This document shows, one piece after another, positions 1 through 8,370 of a DNA stretch of 64,000 nt (positions are counted from its first letter, which is position 1; each line of letters starts with the position of its first letter). The translations under genes were made by a program, and so were the position numbers. The notes under the pieces were generated by a model that did no database searches, was not told the origin of the DNA, and saw only the letters and a program-made list of their open reading frames with translations. The DNA is from an uncultured Aquimarina sp. (lineage in GTDB: Bacteria > Bacteroidota > Bacteroidia > Flavobacteriales > Flavobacteriaceae): contig CANNFM010000011.1 in the NCBI GenBank assembly GCA_947503835.1, positions 1 through 64,000 of the forward strand, given 5' to 3'.

Positions 1-45
1 CCCTGAGCATTTCGACATCGTTCAATATAGATATAGTCGAAGGGA
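1..45. repeat. REP-like imperfect palindrome at window edge
   Basis: The first 44 bases begin with CCCTGAGC and end with AGTCGAAGGG, and an inner TTCGA lies at 11-15. The outer parts are the two halves of a CCCTGAGC...GTCGAAGGG extragenic palindrome of a kind common in many bacterial genomes, here split by about 25 AT-rich bases. The left side may be cut by the window edge. It is intergenic, next to a terminator. Confidence 0.45.
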
Positions 46-74
46 GTCCCTCCATCGGCTCTTTTAATAGAAGT

Positions 75-101
75 CCTGAATGTAAAAATTCAGGTTTTTT
101 T
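75..101 (+). terminator. Rho-independent terminator of a gene left of the window
   Basis: A perfect 7-bp stem (CCTGAAT at 75-81, ATTCAGG at 88-94) is followed by seven T at 95-101. The T run lies only on the plus strand, so it should end a plus-strand transcript entering from the left, not the minus-strand gene at 133-669. Confidence 0.7.
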
Positions 102-132
102 GTTTGAAGACAGTTCTTTGTATAACTCCTTC

Positions 133-669
133 CTATTTTAGGTGTTTGAATAACAACCTAAAACCAAATACAGGGAGTTCTCCTTGTGTAAAGTCTAAAT
201 CCTCGGATCTTTTAAATCCTATCTTTTCATACATTTTCCATGCAACTTGCATCGCTTTTGTTGAATGAATGATGATCTGATTTTGGTTTTCGTCTTTAGC
301 AATTTGTATACATGCTTCAGTTAGAATTCTACCGATGCCTTTTCCTCTAGCGGCTGGATCTACAGCAAGTAATCTAAACCCAGCGGCATTTCTTTCTTTT
401 GTTGCGGTTCCGCCAGAACCGTAATATTTCATATCTCCAAAATATACAACTCCCCCGTCTATTTTTCCATCTGCAGAAAGCGCTACTAAAAGCCTTGTTT
501 TTGGGTTCTTTGTTAAACTACCTACGTCAGCAAGCATTTCGTAATAACCTGGTTGTTCATTTTTAGAAGGGAACCCCTTTAGTTGAGAATATACCTTAAC
601 CATTAATGCTCCGACTTCTAAAAATTCTTCGGGTTTGGCATCTCTAACAATATAGCTGTTGTTTTTCAT
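133..669 (-). CDS. GNAT family N-acetyltransferase
   Basis: A 178-residue protein with the GNAT fold. The acetyl-CoA pyrophosphate-binding loop RGKGIG is at residues 108-113, preceded by the beta-strand FRLLAVDP, and a typical GNAT C-terminal section (AWKMYEKIGFKR) follows. It should acetylate an amine on a small molecule or protein in the cytoplasm; the substrate cannot be read from sequence. It is a single gene on the minus strand, with the AraC-type regulator gene upstream in the same orientation about 60 bp away. No signal peptide. Family assignment is firm, the specific role unknown. Confidence 0.85.
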   Translation of the reverse strand: MKNNSYIVRDAKPEEFLEVGALMVKVYSQLKGFPSKNEQPGYYEMLADVGSLTKNPKTRLLVALSADGKIDGGVVYFGDMKYYGSGGTATKERNAAGFRLLAVDPAARGKGIGRILTEACIQIAKDENQNQIIIHSTKAMQVAWKMYEKIGFKRSEDLDFTQGELPVFGFRLLFKHLK

Positions 670-731
670 TCTTAATTAAGGTTGTTTTATTGTAATAATA
701 ACTCAAGAAGGATTGAAGTTAATGTTTTCTT

Positions 732-1643
732 TTAAGATACTAATATAGATTTTCTGTATTTCAGAGGAGTTTGAAAAACATATTTTTTAAAGACCCTGTT
801 AAATGCTGCTTCAGATTGATAACCTACTTGTTCGGCAATCTCCCCAACCGTCTTTTTACTTTCCACTAATAACTCTTTGGCTTGTAATATGCGCCACTTC
901 GTAATATAAATCATAGGAGTTTCGCCAACCAAAGCCTTAAATTGATTACTAAAACCGGTTCTGGACATTCCGGATATTTGGGCCAATGATGATAATTGCC
1001 AATCTTCTTTAGGACTATGATGAATAGCCTTTAGAGCTTTACTAATTCTTTTGTCCTGAAGAGCGGCCAGAAATCCTTTATCGGCACTCTTTCTTTGCAT
1101 GAATGCGCGTAGGGTATGGATAAACAAGATTTCGCCCAGTTTAGTTATGATGATAGTACCTCCAGACCTTTTAGCGTTAGTTTCTTGTATTATTAGATCA
1201 CTAATGTTTTGTAGCCAGGACAATTCCTGAAGCTCACAATTATTAATATGTATTATTTCTGGAAGCGCCTTAGTAAATGGATGATCAATATTTCTATCAA
1301 ATTCAAAATGACCACAGACCAAAGTGGTAGAAGTACTATTGCCTTCAAAGATTGGAGAGCCATTCCAAATGGATTGAACAACCTCTTGCCCGTTTTTTCG
1401 TTCACTTAATTCGCTATCAGCCAGCCAATGACTAGTTCCTATAGGAAATACAACAAGGTCACCAGCAAAGAGCTGAAACAGACTATTTCTAGTTTTTAAT
1501 ATACACTCACCTTTTGTTACCATATGAAATTGTGCAAATGGTCCATTAGGAATGTCCATACCCCAAGGGGCATTAAAAGCGGTATTAAAATAAACAGCAC
1601 TCGATAATTTGACTTTTTTTAGGATGTCACTTAAAATGTCCAT
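732..1643 (-). CDS. AraC family transcriptional regulator with N-terminal cupin domain
   Basis: About 303 residues from the ATG at 1643. An in-frame ATG at 1670 would add nine residues, but the MDILSDILKKVKLSSAVYF start fits the usual beginning of cupin_6-type AraC regulators. The N-terminal part (about residues 1-175) is the cupin sensor domain. The C-terminal part (about 195-300) carries two helix-turn-helix units, with SSLAQISGMSRTGFSNQFK and then VGEIAEQVGYQSEAAFNRVF. It is divergent from the YHS gene at 1747 across about 100 bp, so that gene is a likely target. The effector ligand is unknown. Confidence 0.85.
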   Translation of the reverse strand: MDILSDILKKVKLSSAVYFNTAFNAPWGMDIPNGPFAQFHMVTKGECILKTRNSLFQLFAGDLVVFPIGTSHWLADSELSERKNGQEVVQSIWNGSPIFEGNSTSTTLVCGHFEFDRNIDHPFTKALPEIIHINNCELQELSWLQNISDLIIQETNAKRSGGTIIITKLGEILFIHTLRAFMQRKSADKGFLAALQDKRISKALKAIHHSPKEDWQLSSLAQISGMSRTGFSNQFKALVGETPMIYITKWRILQAKELLVESKKTVGEIAEQVGYQSEAAFNRVFKKYVFQTPLKYRKSILVS

Positions 1644-1746
1644 AAAATCAATTTTTGAACGATTGAGCAAATATAATGTATTTTTAAATACTGATCATCC
1701 TTTTTTGATGTTGATATTTGTAGTATCATTCACTAAAAATCAGTAT

Positions 1747-2214
1747 ATGAAAACAATTAAAACAGCCTTGATTCTAGTAGTATTTATCTTAAGTACAACT
1801 ATCTCTTTTGCACAAAATGTGTATAAGAACGATAATAATGTAGCCAATAATGGTTATGATGTGGTCAATTATTTTACTACCCATAATGCACAAAGAGGAA
1901 GCCAGGAATTTTCGACAGTGCATAATGGGGTTACGTACTATTTTGTAAATGCAAAACATCTTAACATGTTTAAAAAATCTCCAGATCAATATCTACCACA
2001 ATTTGATGGTTTTTGTTCATTTGCAGTGGCAAAAATGAATAAAAAAGTACCCGTAGACCCAGAAACGTTTAGAATAGATGAGGGTAGATTATATCTCTTT
2101 TATAATGATTTTTGGGAAGGAAAACCTTTTAATACCATCATACCTTGGTTAGGTAATGAGGAAGAAATGACAAAGATGGCTGAAAAAAACTGGAAGCTAT
2201 TAAAAAATAGTTAA
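1747..2214 (+). CDS. Secreted YHS domain protein
   Basis: The ATG at 1747 gives a 155-residue protein that starts with a clear signal peptide (MKTIKTALILVVFILSTTI, then SFAQ). An upstream in-frame ATG at 1609 would place 46 residues before the signal and is rejected. The mature part has a YHS-like core: NGYDVVNYF, then YYFVNAKHLNMFKKSPDQYL and FDGFCSFAVA with one cysteine. YHS domains are often metal-associated, but the usual cysteine pair is not evident here. Export to the periplasm is likely. The divergent AraC gene (start 1643) probably controls it. A strong terminator follows at 2244. Confidence 0.8.
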   Translation: MKTIKTALILVVFILSTTISFAQNVYKNDNNVANNGYDVVNYFTTHNAQRGSQEFSTVHNGVTYYFVNAKHLNMFKKSPDQYLPQFDGFCSFAVAKMNKKVPVDPETFRIDEGRLYLFYNDFWEGKPFNTIIPWLGNEEEMTKMAEKNWKLLKNS

Positions 2215-2243
2215 CTCTCGAAGTTTTGGAAAACCATATAAAC

Positions 2244-2283
2244 AAAAAAGCACTAATCATTTTTATTTTGATTAGTGCTTTTT
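2244..2283. terminator. Bidirectional Rho-independent terminator
   Basis: AAAAAAGCACTAATCA (2244-2259) pairs with TGATTAGTGCTTTTT (2269-2283) across a 9-base loop. A and T runs on both sides allow termination in both directions: for the YHS gene on the plus strand, and for anything leftward on the minus strand. Confidence 0.85.
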
Positions 2284-2450
2284 AGTGTTTCAATTATTAT
2301 CCTTTCCTATTCTATAATTATAATAATTTTAAAAAATAATATTACAAATAAAACTCAATGGATAAGCGGAATTTTATTCGCCGCCATTTTCATTTCGTCA
2401 ATAGCTATATTAAGGTTGTACAAAATTAAAAACAATTATCTTAATGAGGC

Positions 2451-2732
2451 TTATGAAATAAAACACCCAAATAATCTTAACGTACGCTCTTCAAAAAAGG
2501 TCAGGACTGATCGTCTTCTTAATGAAAAGCATACTCCAACTCCGGCAATAAAAAATAATAAAGGAAGTCGCCATTGATGAGTCCACCATATAATTCGTGT
2601 TATCCAAGGAGATGTATCCTCATTGTTAATTTCCCAAGTATAATGTTCAACAAAGGGAACAGCACAATGAAACAAAATAAGTGTTAAAAATGCAAGAACT
2701 CTGAGCCAATCGATATAATGAAGACGTTTCAT
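2451..2732 (-). pseudogene. Truncated acyltransferase-3 family gene (N-terminal remnant)
   Basis: A 93-residue reading frame encodes the start of an acyltransferase family 3 membrane protein: MKRLHYIDWLRVLAFLTLIL (first membrane helix), FHCAVPFVEHYTW, then HQWRLPLLFFIAGVGVCFSL and RRRSVLTFFEERTLRLF. Members of this family normally have about 350-400 residues and 10 membrane helices. Here similarity stops after RLF and a stop follows five residues later. The rest of the gene is not found to the left, where a different AT-rich sequence begins. It therefore looks like the 5' fragment of a gene cut by deletion or insertion, next to the cassette-like repeats at 2785-2936. Without comparison, a real short protein cannot be excluded. 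Confidence 0.65.
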
Positions 2733-2784
2733 AACAATTAAAAAGTTGGTAACTACTTTAATAGACGTATTTTTTTTTAAAATA

Positions 2785-2936
2785 GTTGCCTAACACAATA
2801 ATTTTTGACAACAATGCGTATAGCCAATTGCTTGTTATATGTGTACTCGGAAACCCTTAGGGATTTTCTTCTGGTTCGTTTTCTTTTGCTAAATTAGTCC
2901 GTACAACGCAACTAACTATACACAAACACGTTGTAT
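2785..2936. repeat. Large imperfect inverted repeat, cassette-flank-like
   Basis: The left end has GTTGCCTAAC (2785-2794), then an arm at 2808-2831 with the blocks ACAAC, GCGTATAG and ATTGC. The right arm at 2908-2934, read on the minus strand, has ACAAC, GTGTATAG and AGTTGC in the same order. The two arms would pair into a long imperfect hairpin enclosing about 75 bases, including a small AAACCCTTAGGGATTT palindrome-like stretch. The layout recalls the folded recombination sites of gene cassettes, but no integrase is in the window, so only the structure is claimed. Confidence 0.5.
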
Positions 2937-2950
2937 AATATTTAACGAAA

Positions 2951-3532
2951 ATGAAATTAAAAATTTTAATTATATATATTTTAGTTTTTTACGGTTGTAA
3001 CAACTCTGAAAAAACTAAAACAGAACCCTCCAAGGTTTCTTCACTTACTACCGAAGAAAAAATCAATGTTGTCTTGGAAGGAAATCAAAGTCCAAATGCT
3101 GAAATAACTGCAATAGATGGTTCAAAAGTTGAAATCGAATCCTTTAGAGGTAAATTATTGGTAATTGATTTTTGGGCTACATGGTGTTCTCCCTGTATAA
3201 AAGAAGCTCCTTTTTTCAAAAAAATAGCTGAAAAACATAAAAATTCTAATGTGGAATTTATCTCAATTTCAATTGACAACACCTTTTTGAACTGGAAAGA
3301 CTATATTCTATGGGCAAACTGGAAAGGAAATAATTATTGGTATGATATGGATCGCAATCAACCCTTTTCTTATCTAATTTATTCTAAATCCAGTTCGAAA
3401 AATAAATACGCGTTTTCACTTAGTCTACCCAAATATGTCATACTATCTCCAGATGGTAAAATTTTAAGTAACTCTGGTTTAGGACCTAGTAAACCGGAGT
3501 TTGAAATATTAATAAAAAAGTTTCTTAAATAA
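2951..3532 (+). CDS. TlpA-like thioredoxin-fold lipoprotein
   Basis: 193 residues. A lipoprotein signal ends at Cys16 (LVFYGC), so the protein should be anchored in an envelope membrane. The thioredoxin/TlpA fold has the active-site motif WATWCSPC with Cys79 and Cys82, in the setting GKLLVIDFWATWCSPCIKEA. A later segment, LPKYVILSPDGKIL, supplies the usual cis-proline region. It should act as an extracytoplasmic thiol-disulfide oxidoreductase; the partner is unknown. It stands alone between two related repeat sequences (2785-2936 and 3533-3575), which suggests a mobile one-gene unit. Confidence 0.85.
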   Translation: MKLKILIIYILVFYGCNNSEKTKTEPSKVSSLTTEEKINVVLEGNQSPNAEITAIDGSKVEIESFRGKLLVIDFWATWCSPCIKEAPFFKKIAEKHKNSNVEFISISIDNTFLNWKDYILWANWKGNNYWYDMDRNQPFSYLIYSKSSSKNKYAFSLSLPKYVILSPDGKILSNSGLGPSKPEFEILIKKFLK

Positions 3533-3575
3533 AAACGTTGCACAACACTATACATGTGATCATAGCCGATTAGTG
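3533..3575. repeat. Second cassette-flank-like sequence
   Basis: Directly after the stop codon of the TlpA-like gene comes AACGTTGCACAACACTATAC and then CATAGCCGATTAG. The blocks ACGTTG, CTATAC and ATAGCC(A/G)ATT also occur in the element before the gene (CACGTTGT and CTATACAC at its right end, ATAGCCAATT at its left end). The gene is therefore bracketed by related non-coding sequence. Confidence 0.4.
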
Positions 3576-3737
3576 ATGAATCGATTGGTTCTTGTATATT
3601 TGCCATGGTGCAGAGATTTTATGATGAGAAAGTTATAAAATCTGCACAAAATAAGTCGGGGGCTTGGTAACATTTTACTCTATTACGACACATATTTATA
3701 ACGTTACCAGAAAGCTGAAAACCAATAATAAAATTAA

Positions 3738-4226
3738 ATGAAAAAATCAACTTTACTATTTACTTGGATGATTGTTACAGTCTCTTTTTTATCATGTAAA
3801 ACAGAATCGGAGAAAAAATATGATCAAATAAGAGAATATAGCCCAGTAGACAAGAATTTATTCAATGAAATAGTGGCTATGGATAAAGAGTTTTTTGACG
3901 CTTACAATAATTGTGATTTAAAGAAGCAAGCGGACATTTATAGTGATGAAATAGAATTTTTTCACGACAAGGGTGGACTAATGACCTCGAAGCAAGACAT
4001 TATTGACGGAACTGAACGAAATATTTGTGGAAAAGTAACTAGAACACTAATAAAAGAAAGTGTTGAAGTGTATCCTATCAACAACTATGGAGCAGTACAA
4101 ATAGGTTTTCATAAATATTACAACAATCAAGAACCCGATGCTGAATCAATACCAGTAAAATTTATATTAATCTGGCATAATCAAAATGGGAAATGGAAAA
4201 TTAAGAAAGTAGTAAGTCTTCATTGA
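3738..4226 (+). CDS. Lipoprotein with SnoaL/DUF4440-like (NTF2 fold) domain
   Basis: 162 residues. The lipoprotein signal ends at Cys20 (VTVSFLSC). The rest resembles the DUF4440/SnoaL-like NTF2 fold: a helix with MDKEFFDAYNNCDLKKQADIY, then YSDEIEFFHDKGGLMTSKQD and the closing strands IPVKFILIWHNQNGKWKI. Such domains serve as small-molecule binding or enzyme scaffolds; the function here is unknown. It follows the TlpA-like gene by about 200 bp, has its own leader, and is convergent with the DUF4369 gene at 4293. Confidence 0.75.
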   Translation: MKKSTLLFTWMIVTVSFLSCKTESEKKYDQIREYSPVDKNLFNEIVAMDKEFFDAYNNCDLKKQADIYSDEIEFFHDKGGLMTSKQDIIDGTERNICGKVTRTLIKESVEVYPINNYGAVQIGFHKYYNNQEPDAESIPVKFILIWHNQNGKWKIKKVVSLH

Positions 4227-4292
4227 GAGAGCCAGTTTTAAAAAAATCATAATGTTCAACTTTCTTAAGTAATTACGTTATAAAAAATGGGC

Positions 4293-5036
4293 TTACTTCG
4301 GTATAGAGTCATTTTTTATAGGTAAAGATTCTTTTTCTCTGCGATCCTCTATATATTTAATCAATTGCTTACCATACAATGATTTTTTTACCTTAGGGCT
4401 TAACGATTTAGCCACAGTATCTAAATATTTGATATTGGCATCATATACTTCGCTTAAAGTAACATAAGGTGCTACTTCGAGTTTTTTATTAAAAATAGCA
4501 AAGTTGATGGTGTATAAATACTTTTGGCGCAATAATTTTTTATAAGCCTCGTCATTTTCTATTAGCTTTTCTTCATCCTTCTGCTTACTGGCTTCAAAAT
4601 CTTCTTTGATCAGTCTAAGGTTTCTTTCATTAAACCTTTTCATCATTTTTTTATACTCATCAAATTTTGTTTGATTTTTACCTCCTACAATTTTTACATC
4701 TTTTTCAAAATCAACAAGCGTTGTGGTAATCGTAATTTCTCCTGGCTCGGCAAAAAAAACGATGCGATCATTATATTGTTTTCCATCATCTTTATCAAGA
4801 TACAGATAATGTATTTCGGGTTCTTTAACTTCAGATTGTAGCGTAAATTCTGAATGCCCATCAATACGTACAGAATCTATATTAATTAGCATGGTATCCC
4901 TTACTTTTTGCAAGTATACTTTTCCTTTTTTTAAACCTTTAATATTACCCATGATGGTAACATTCCCCTTTTTTTCTGGGGAGCTACAATTAGTTAAGAA
5001 AATACTTAATAATAATATGAAAGAAAATTGTTTCAT
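4293..5036 (-). CDS. DUF4369 domain lipoprotein
   Basis: From the ATG at 5036 the protein is about 247 residues, with a lipoprotein signal ending at Cys17 (LLSIFLTNC). An upstream in-frame ATG at 5069 would bury the signal and is rejected. The N-terminal half matches DUF4369, an immunoglobulin-like domain usually found in front of TlpA-type thioredoxin domains in Bacteroidota (GNIKGLKKGKVYLQKVRD, then INIDSVRIDG). Here no thioredoxin domain follows; the C-terminal half is charged and helical. It is the last gene of a minus-strand run. Function unknown; probably a surface or periplasmic binding protein. Confidence 0.8.
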   Translation of the reverse strand: MKQFSFILLLSIFLTNCSSPEKKGNVTIMGNIKGLKKGKVYLQKVRDTMLINIDSVRIDGHSEFTLQSEVKEPEIHYLYLDKDDGKQYNDRIVFFAEPGEITITTTLVDFEKDVKIVGGKNQTKFDEYKKMMKRFNERNLRLIKEDFEASKQKDEEKLIENDEAYKKLLRQKYLYTINFAIFNKKLEVAPYVTLSEVYDANIKYLDTVAKSLSPKVKKSLYGKQLIKYIEDRREKESLPIKNDSIPK

Positions 5037-5094
5037 GTATGATTTAATGATTAAAAAATTGGGATACAAATATGCTATAATTTGGTTTGAAATA

Positions 5095-6399
5095 CTAACT
5101 TCCGGAAGCTATTTGCATTAAAATAGTACATAAAATTGCACCATAAGTACCCACTACATACCCAAAAACAGCCAAAAGCACACCAACAGTAGCTAGTGAA
5201 GGATGAAATGCAGCGGCAACTACCGGAGCTGATGCTGCTCCACCAACGTTAGCCTGGCTACCCACTGCAAGAAAAAAGTAGGGTGCTTTAATTAATTTGG
5301 CTACACCTATAAGAAGAAAGGCATGAATAGACATCCATACTAACCCAATAGCTATAAGCCCGGGATTTTCGAAAATCATTCCCATATCCATTTTCATACC
5401 TATTGTTGCTATGAGGACATAAATGAATATAGTTCCTATTTTACTGGCCCCAGCTCCTTCATATTTTTTGGCTTTAGTATATGATAATAAAATTCCGATG
5501 ATAGTGGCAATGGTTACCATCCAAAAAAACTTGGATGTAAATGTTGAAAGTGCAGAGCTTTTGTCATTAAAAACTTCAAAATTATTGGATAAGAAATTTG
5601 AAATCCCACCTGCTCCCCAATGGGAAATCCCAACGGTTACAAATGCAATGGATAACATGATCATAAAATCTGTTAACGTTGGATTACGGGTTATGCTATC
5701 GGCATACGTAGATACTTTTTCTTTTAATGATTCGATTGCACTGGTATCTGCTTTTAACCAAGCGTCAATTTTCTTAGTTTTCCCGATACCGATTAATAAT
5801 AATGCCATCCAAAGATTGGCTACAACGATATCAACTAATACCATCCCTCCATACTTGTCTGGGTTGTATTGATAGATTTCCAACATTGCTGCCTGATTAG
5901 CACTGCCGCCAATCCAGCTACCTGCCAATGTGGATAATCCTCTCCAAACGGCATCAAAATCGGCTCCCCCAACAGTTTCTGGTGATACTGCAGAGATTAA
6001 TAAAATGGCAATGGGCCCACCTATAACAATACCCACTGTTCCTGTAAGAAATATAATAAGTGCTTTGGGGCCTAGATTAAAAACGGCTTTAAGATCTATA
6101 CTTAGTGTCATTAAGACTAAAGAAGCTGGTAATAAATATCTACTGGCAATGTAATATACTTTAGAGGATTTTTCGACTAATTCTCCATCGGGAGTAAGTT
6201 CTTTCCAATCGGGAGAAATAATACCTAAAGAGTTAAATATTGCTGGCAATAAATAACATAATAATATGGCAGGAACGATTTTGTAAAATGATTTCCAAAA
6301 ACCTGATTTTATAGATGATGTATAAAAAACAAGCCCCAAACAAAGCATTAAAATTCCAAAAACAATAGTATCATTGGTAAAGAGAGGAGTGTTTTCCAT
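5095..6399 (-). CDS. DUF819 family integral membrane protein
   Basis: 434 residues with about 11-12 hydrophobic helices throughout. It matches the DUF819 (YjcL-like) family: SRYLLPASLVLMTLSIDLKA, LAGSWIGGSANQAAMLEIYQ and VGSQANVGGAASAPVVAAAF are typical glycine- and alanine-rich segments. The two symmetric halves suggest a transporter-like fold, but no substrate is established for the family. It sits 73 bp after the M61 peptidase gene on the same strand, so the two may be cotranscribed; uptake of a peptidase product is only a guess. Confidence 0.85.
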   Translation of the reverse strand: MENTPLFTNDTIVFGILMLCLGLVFYTSSIKSGFWKSFYKIVPAILLCYLLPAIFNSLGIISPDWKELTPDGELVEKSSKVYYIASRYLLPASLVLMTLSIDLKAVFNLGPKALIIFLTGTVGIVIGGPIAILLISAVSPETVGGADFDAVWRGLSTLAGSWIGGSANQAAMLEIYQYNPDKYGGMVLVDIVVANLWMALLLIGIGKTKKIDAWLKADTSAIESLKEKVSTYADSITRNPTLTDFMIMLSIAFVTVGISHWGAGGISNFLSNNFEVFNDKSSALSTFTSKFFWMVTIATIIGILLSYTKAKKYEGAGASKIGTIFIYVLIATIGMKMDMGMIFENPGLIAIGLVWMSIHAFLLIGVAKLIKAPYFFLAVGSQANVGGAASAPVVAAAFHPSLATVGVLLAVFGYVVGTYGAILCTILMQIASGS

Positions 6400-6472
6400 G
6401 GTTTGATTTTAAAAAGATATCTTGCAAAATACAGTATTTTAAAAGAGGTTAAATAGTATTGATAAAAAAGTT

Positions 6473-8368
6473 TTAATCATTAACCCAATTTTTCAATAAG
6501 TTTAATTGTTGTAGAGAAGCTTTAGGGTTTTGTTCTAAAATTGTTTTTTCTATGGTGGGTTCGATTACGTTAGATACGAGAGTTATGATTTCATTATCTC
6601 GTTTAATCTTAAAAACAATTTCATCACCTATTTTCCATTGATTAGAATCTCCAAAAAGGTCATAAATATTCTTAAGGTTGTATTCTTTTTCATTAATATT
6701 TAATAAAACATCTCCTCCAATAACCCCTAAGTTTTTTAAAAAGCTATTATATGCAATGCCCGATACAAAAACAACTTCTTTAGACGCTTCTAAACCTTTG
6801 ACTAAAGGCTGTTGTTCAAAAATAAAATAGGAAGATTGGATGTTTTTTATTCCATATGTTACTCCAACTTTATTAAGGTAAAACTCATAGTCAATAGGGG
6901 TGTTTCCTACGACATGTTTTTCTAAAAAATCATTAATCTCTGGATAAGAGAGTTCTTCTATTGTTTTAAGTAGCGTTTTATCTTTAAACGGAATATTAAT
7001 TCCAAATTCACTAGAAAGATTTTTAATAAGATCTACTATGCCATATTTACCGCTACTCTTTTCGCGCATAATAATATCTAAACACATAGAGATTAGTGCT
7101 CCTTTCTCGTATACATTTCTGTAATTAGCGCGATAGGGTTCCTCTAATATATTTTTACTCATTGTGGTAAAGGACATAGAGTCGTCAAATTTTTTAGAGG
7201 CTTCAATCTTATCTTGTAATCTTTCGAAGAATTCTTCTTTTGTGATTAGACCTTGAGTAATCTGGAATAAGAGAGAAAAATATTCTGTAGTGCCTTCATA
7301 GAGCCAAATATGCTCTGACATCTTTGGGGTATTGTAATCAAAATTGTGAATTTCTTCAGAATGAATAGTTAAAGGAGTTACAATATGAAAAAACTCATGC
7401 GACACGACATCGGTGAGAGCTTCATTAAGTTTCTCTCGCGAAAGAGACTCGGGTAGCACCACTACGGTTGATGTATTATGTTCTAACGCCCCAAAACCTT
7501 GGGCGTCATCGGATTTTAGGGTAGAAAGATATAGTAAGATACTATATTTTTTTGTGGTGTTGATATCGCCAAGAAAACTCTTTTGCGCCCTGATTATACG
7601 TTCTATCTGGGGCATAATTTTAGAAGCCTTATGTGCTTTGTTTGGTGAATATACACTAAGCAATATTTCTATGCCATTAACGGTAAAAATAATTCGATTT
7701 GAGTCAGAATACATTATAGGTAAATCTACTAAATCTGCATATCGTTTGTACTTGAAAAAATCAACATCATAATTAATGTTTTCTATAGATTCTTCAAATA
7801 CGGTCTCAACAGCCGAAGTAGATGCCTCAAGGTTTTTGGGATGTTTTATAAATAAGTTATACTTATTTTCTTTGCGTCCAGTAAAATATCCAACTAGGGC
7901 GTAAAGGTTTAAGACAAAATTTTTATTTTTTAAAATATTAGTTCCTGTAGGTGAAAAAATCGAATGAGTGCCTTCAGAGTCAAAGGTGTCATGTATCCAA
8001 TAAGTAATTTTGTCTAATTGGCTTACGTTATTTATTTTCCATCGATTATGCCCGAATTTTTGTACATATAAAGGATTTCCTTGTTGATCCAAGGCTTTAA
8101 AATTTTCTACATGTTTTCCGTAATTATTATTTTGATATGTGCCAGGAACAATTTTGGGAAGGTAGTAGCTTATCGTATCGGTGTCTAAATTTTTTACTTT
8201 AATTTCTACTTTTATTTTATCATCAATAACATTAAAAAGGTCTATAGATGCACTTATAGGTGAAGTATTTACTTTTGCAGTTAATTGCGCAGCCTTACAA
8301 CCGGCCGTTAAATTAAAAATTGCAAATACATATAGTAAGCTTGTTATCGTTTTAATGGTTTTCTGCAC
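6473..8368 (-). CDS. M61 family metallopeptidase with PDZ domain, lipoprotein
   Basis: 631 residues. A lipoprotein signal ends at Cys24 (FNLTAGC). The N-terminal domain (about 35-190) is the beta-rich M61 domain. The catalytic part carries the zinc motif HEFFH near residue 328 and the third ligand in LYEGTTEYFS about 28 residues later. A PDZ domain lies near 510-600 (YNSFLKNLGVIGGDVLLNIN). M61 enzymes are aminopeptidases with a preference for N-terminal glycine in the characterised member. Envelope location is likely. The HAD gene ends two bases upstream of its start, which indicates cotranscription. Confidence 0.9.
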   Translation of the reverse strand: MQKTIKTITSLLYVFAIFNLTAGCKAAQLTAKVNTSPISASIDLFNVIDDKIKVEIKVKNLDTDTISYYLPKIVPGTYQNNNYGKHVENFKALDQQGNPLYVQKFGHNRWKINNVSQLDKITYWIHDTFDSEGTHSIFSPTGTNILKNKNFVLNLYALVGYFTGRKENKYNLFIKHPKNLEASTSAVETVFEESIENINYDVDFFKYKRYADLVDLPIMYSDSNRIIFTVNGIEILLSVYSPNKAHKASKIMPQIERIIRAQKSFLGDINTTKKYSILLYLSTLKSDDAQGFGALEHNTSTVVVLPESLSREKLNEALTDVVSHEFFHIVTPLTIHSEEIHNFDYNTPKMSEHIWLYEGTTEYFSLLFQITQGLITKEEFFERLQDKIEASKKFDDSMSFTTMSKNILEEPYRANYRNVYEKGALISMCLDIIMREKSSGKYGIVDLIKNLSSEFGINIPFKDKTLLKTIEELSYPEINDFLEKHVVGNTPIDYEFYLNKVGVTYGIKNIQSSYFIFEQQPLVKGLEASKEVVFVSGIAYNSFLKNLGVIGGDVLLNINEKEYNLKNIYDLFGDSNQWKIGDEIVFKIKRDNEIITLVSNVIEPTIEKTILEQNPKASLQQLNLLKNWVND

Positions 8369-8370
8369 AG

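Noticed and set aside
1609..1746. Longer start of the YHS protein
   Set aside because: It would put 46 residues before a clear signal peptide and overlap the divergent AraC gene.
2275..2577. Plus-strand frame of 100 codons with two hydrophobic segments
   Set aside because: It starts with GTG inside the terminator stem, its second half is antisense to the acyltransferase fragment, and no ribosome-binding or promoter signal supports it. It is kept only as part of the breakpoint finding.
2785..3575. True integron cassette with attC site
   Set aside because: No integrase gene is in the window and the GTTRRRY core is not matched; only structural resemblance is claimed.
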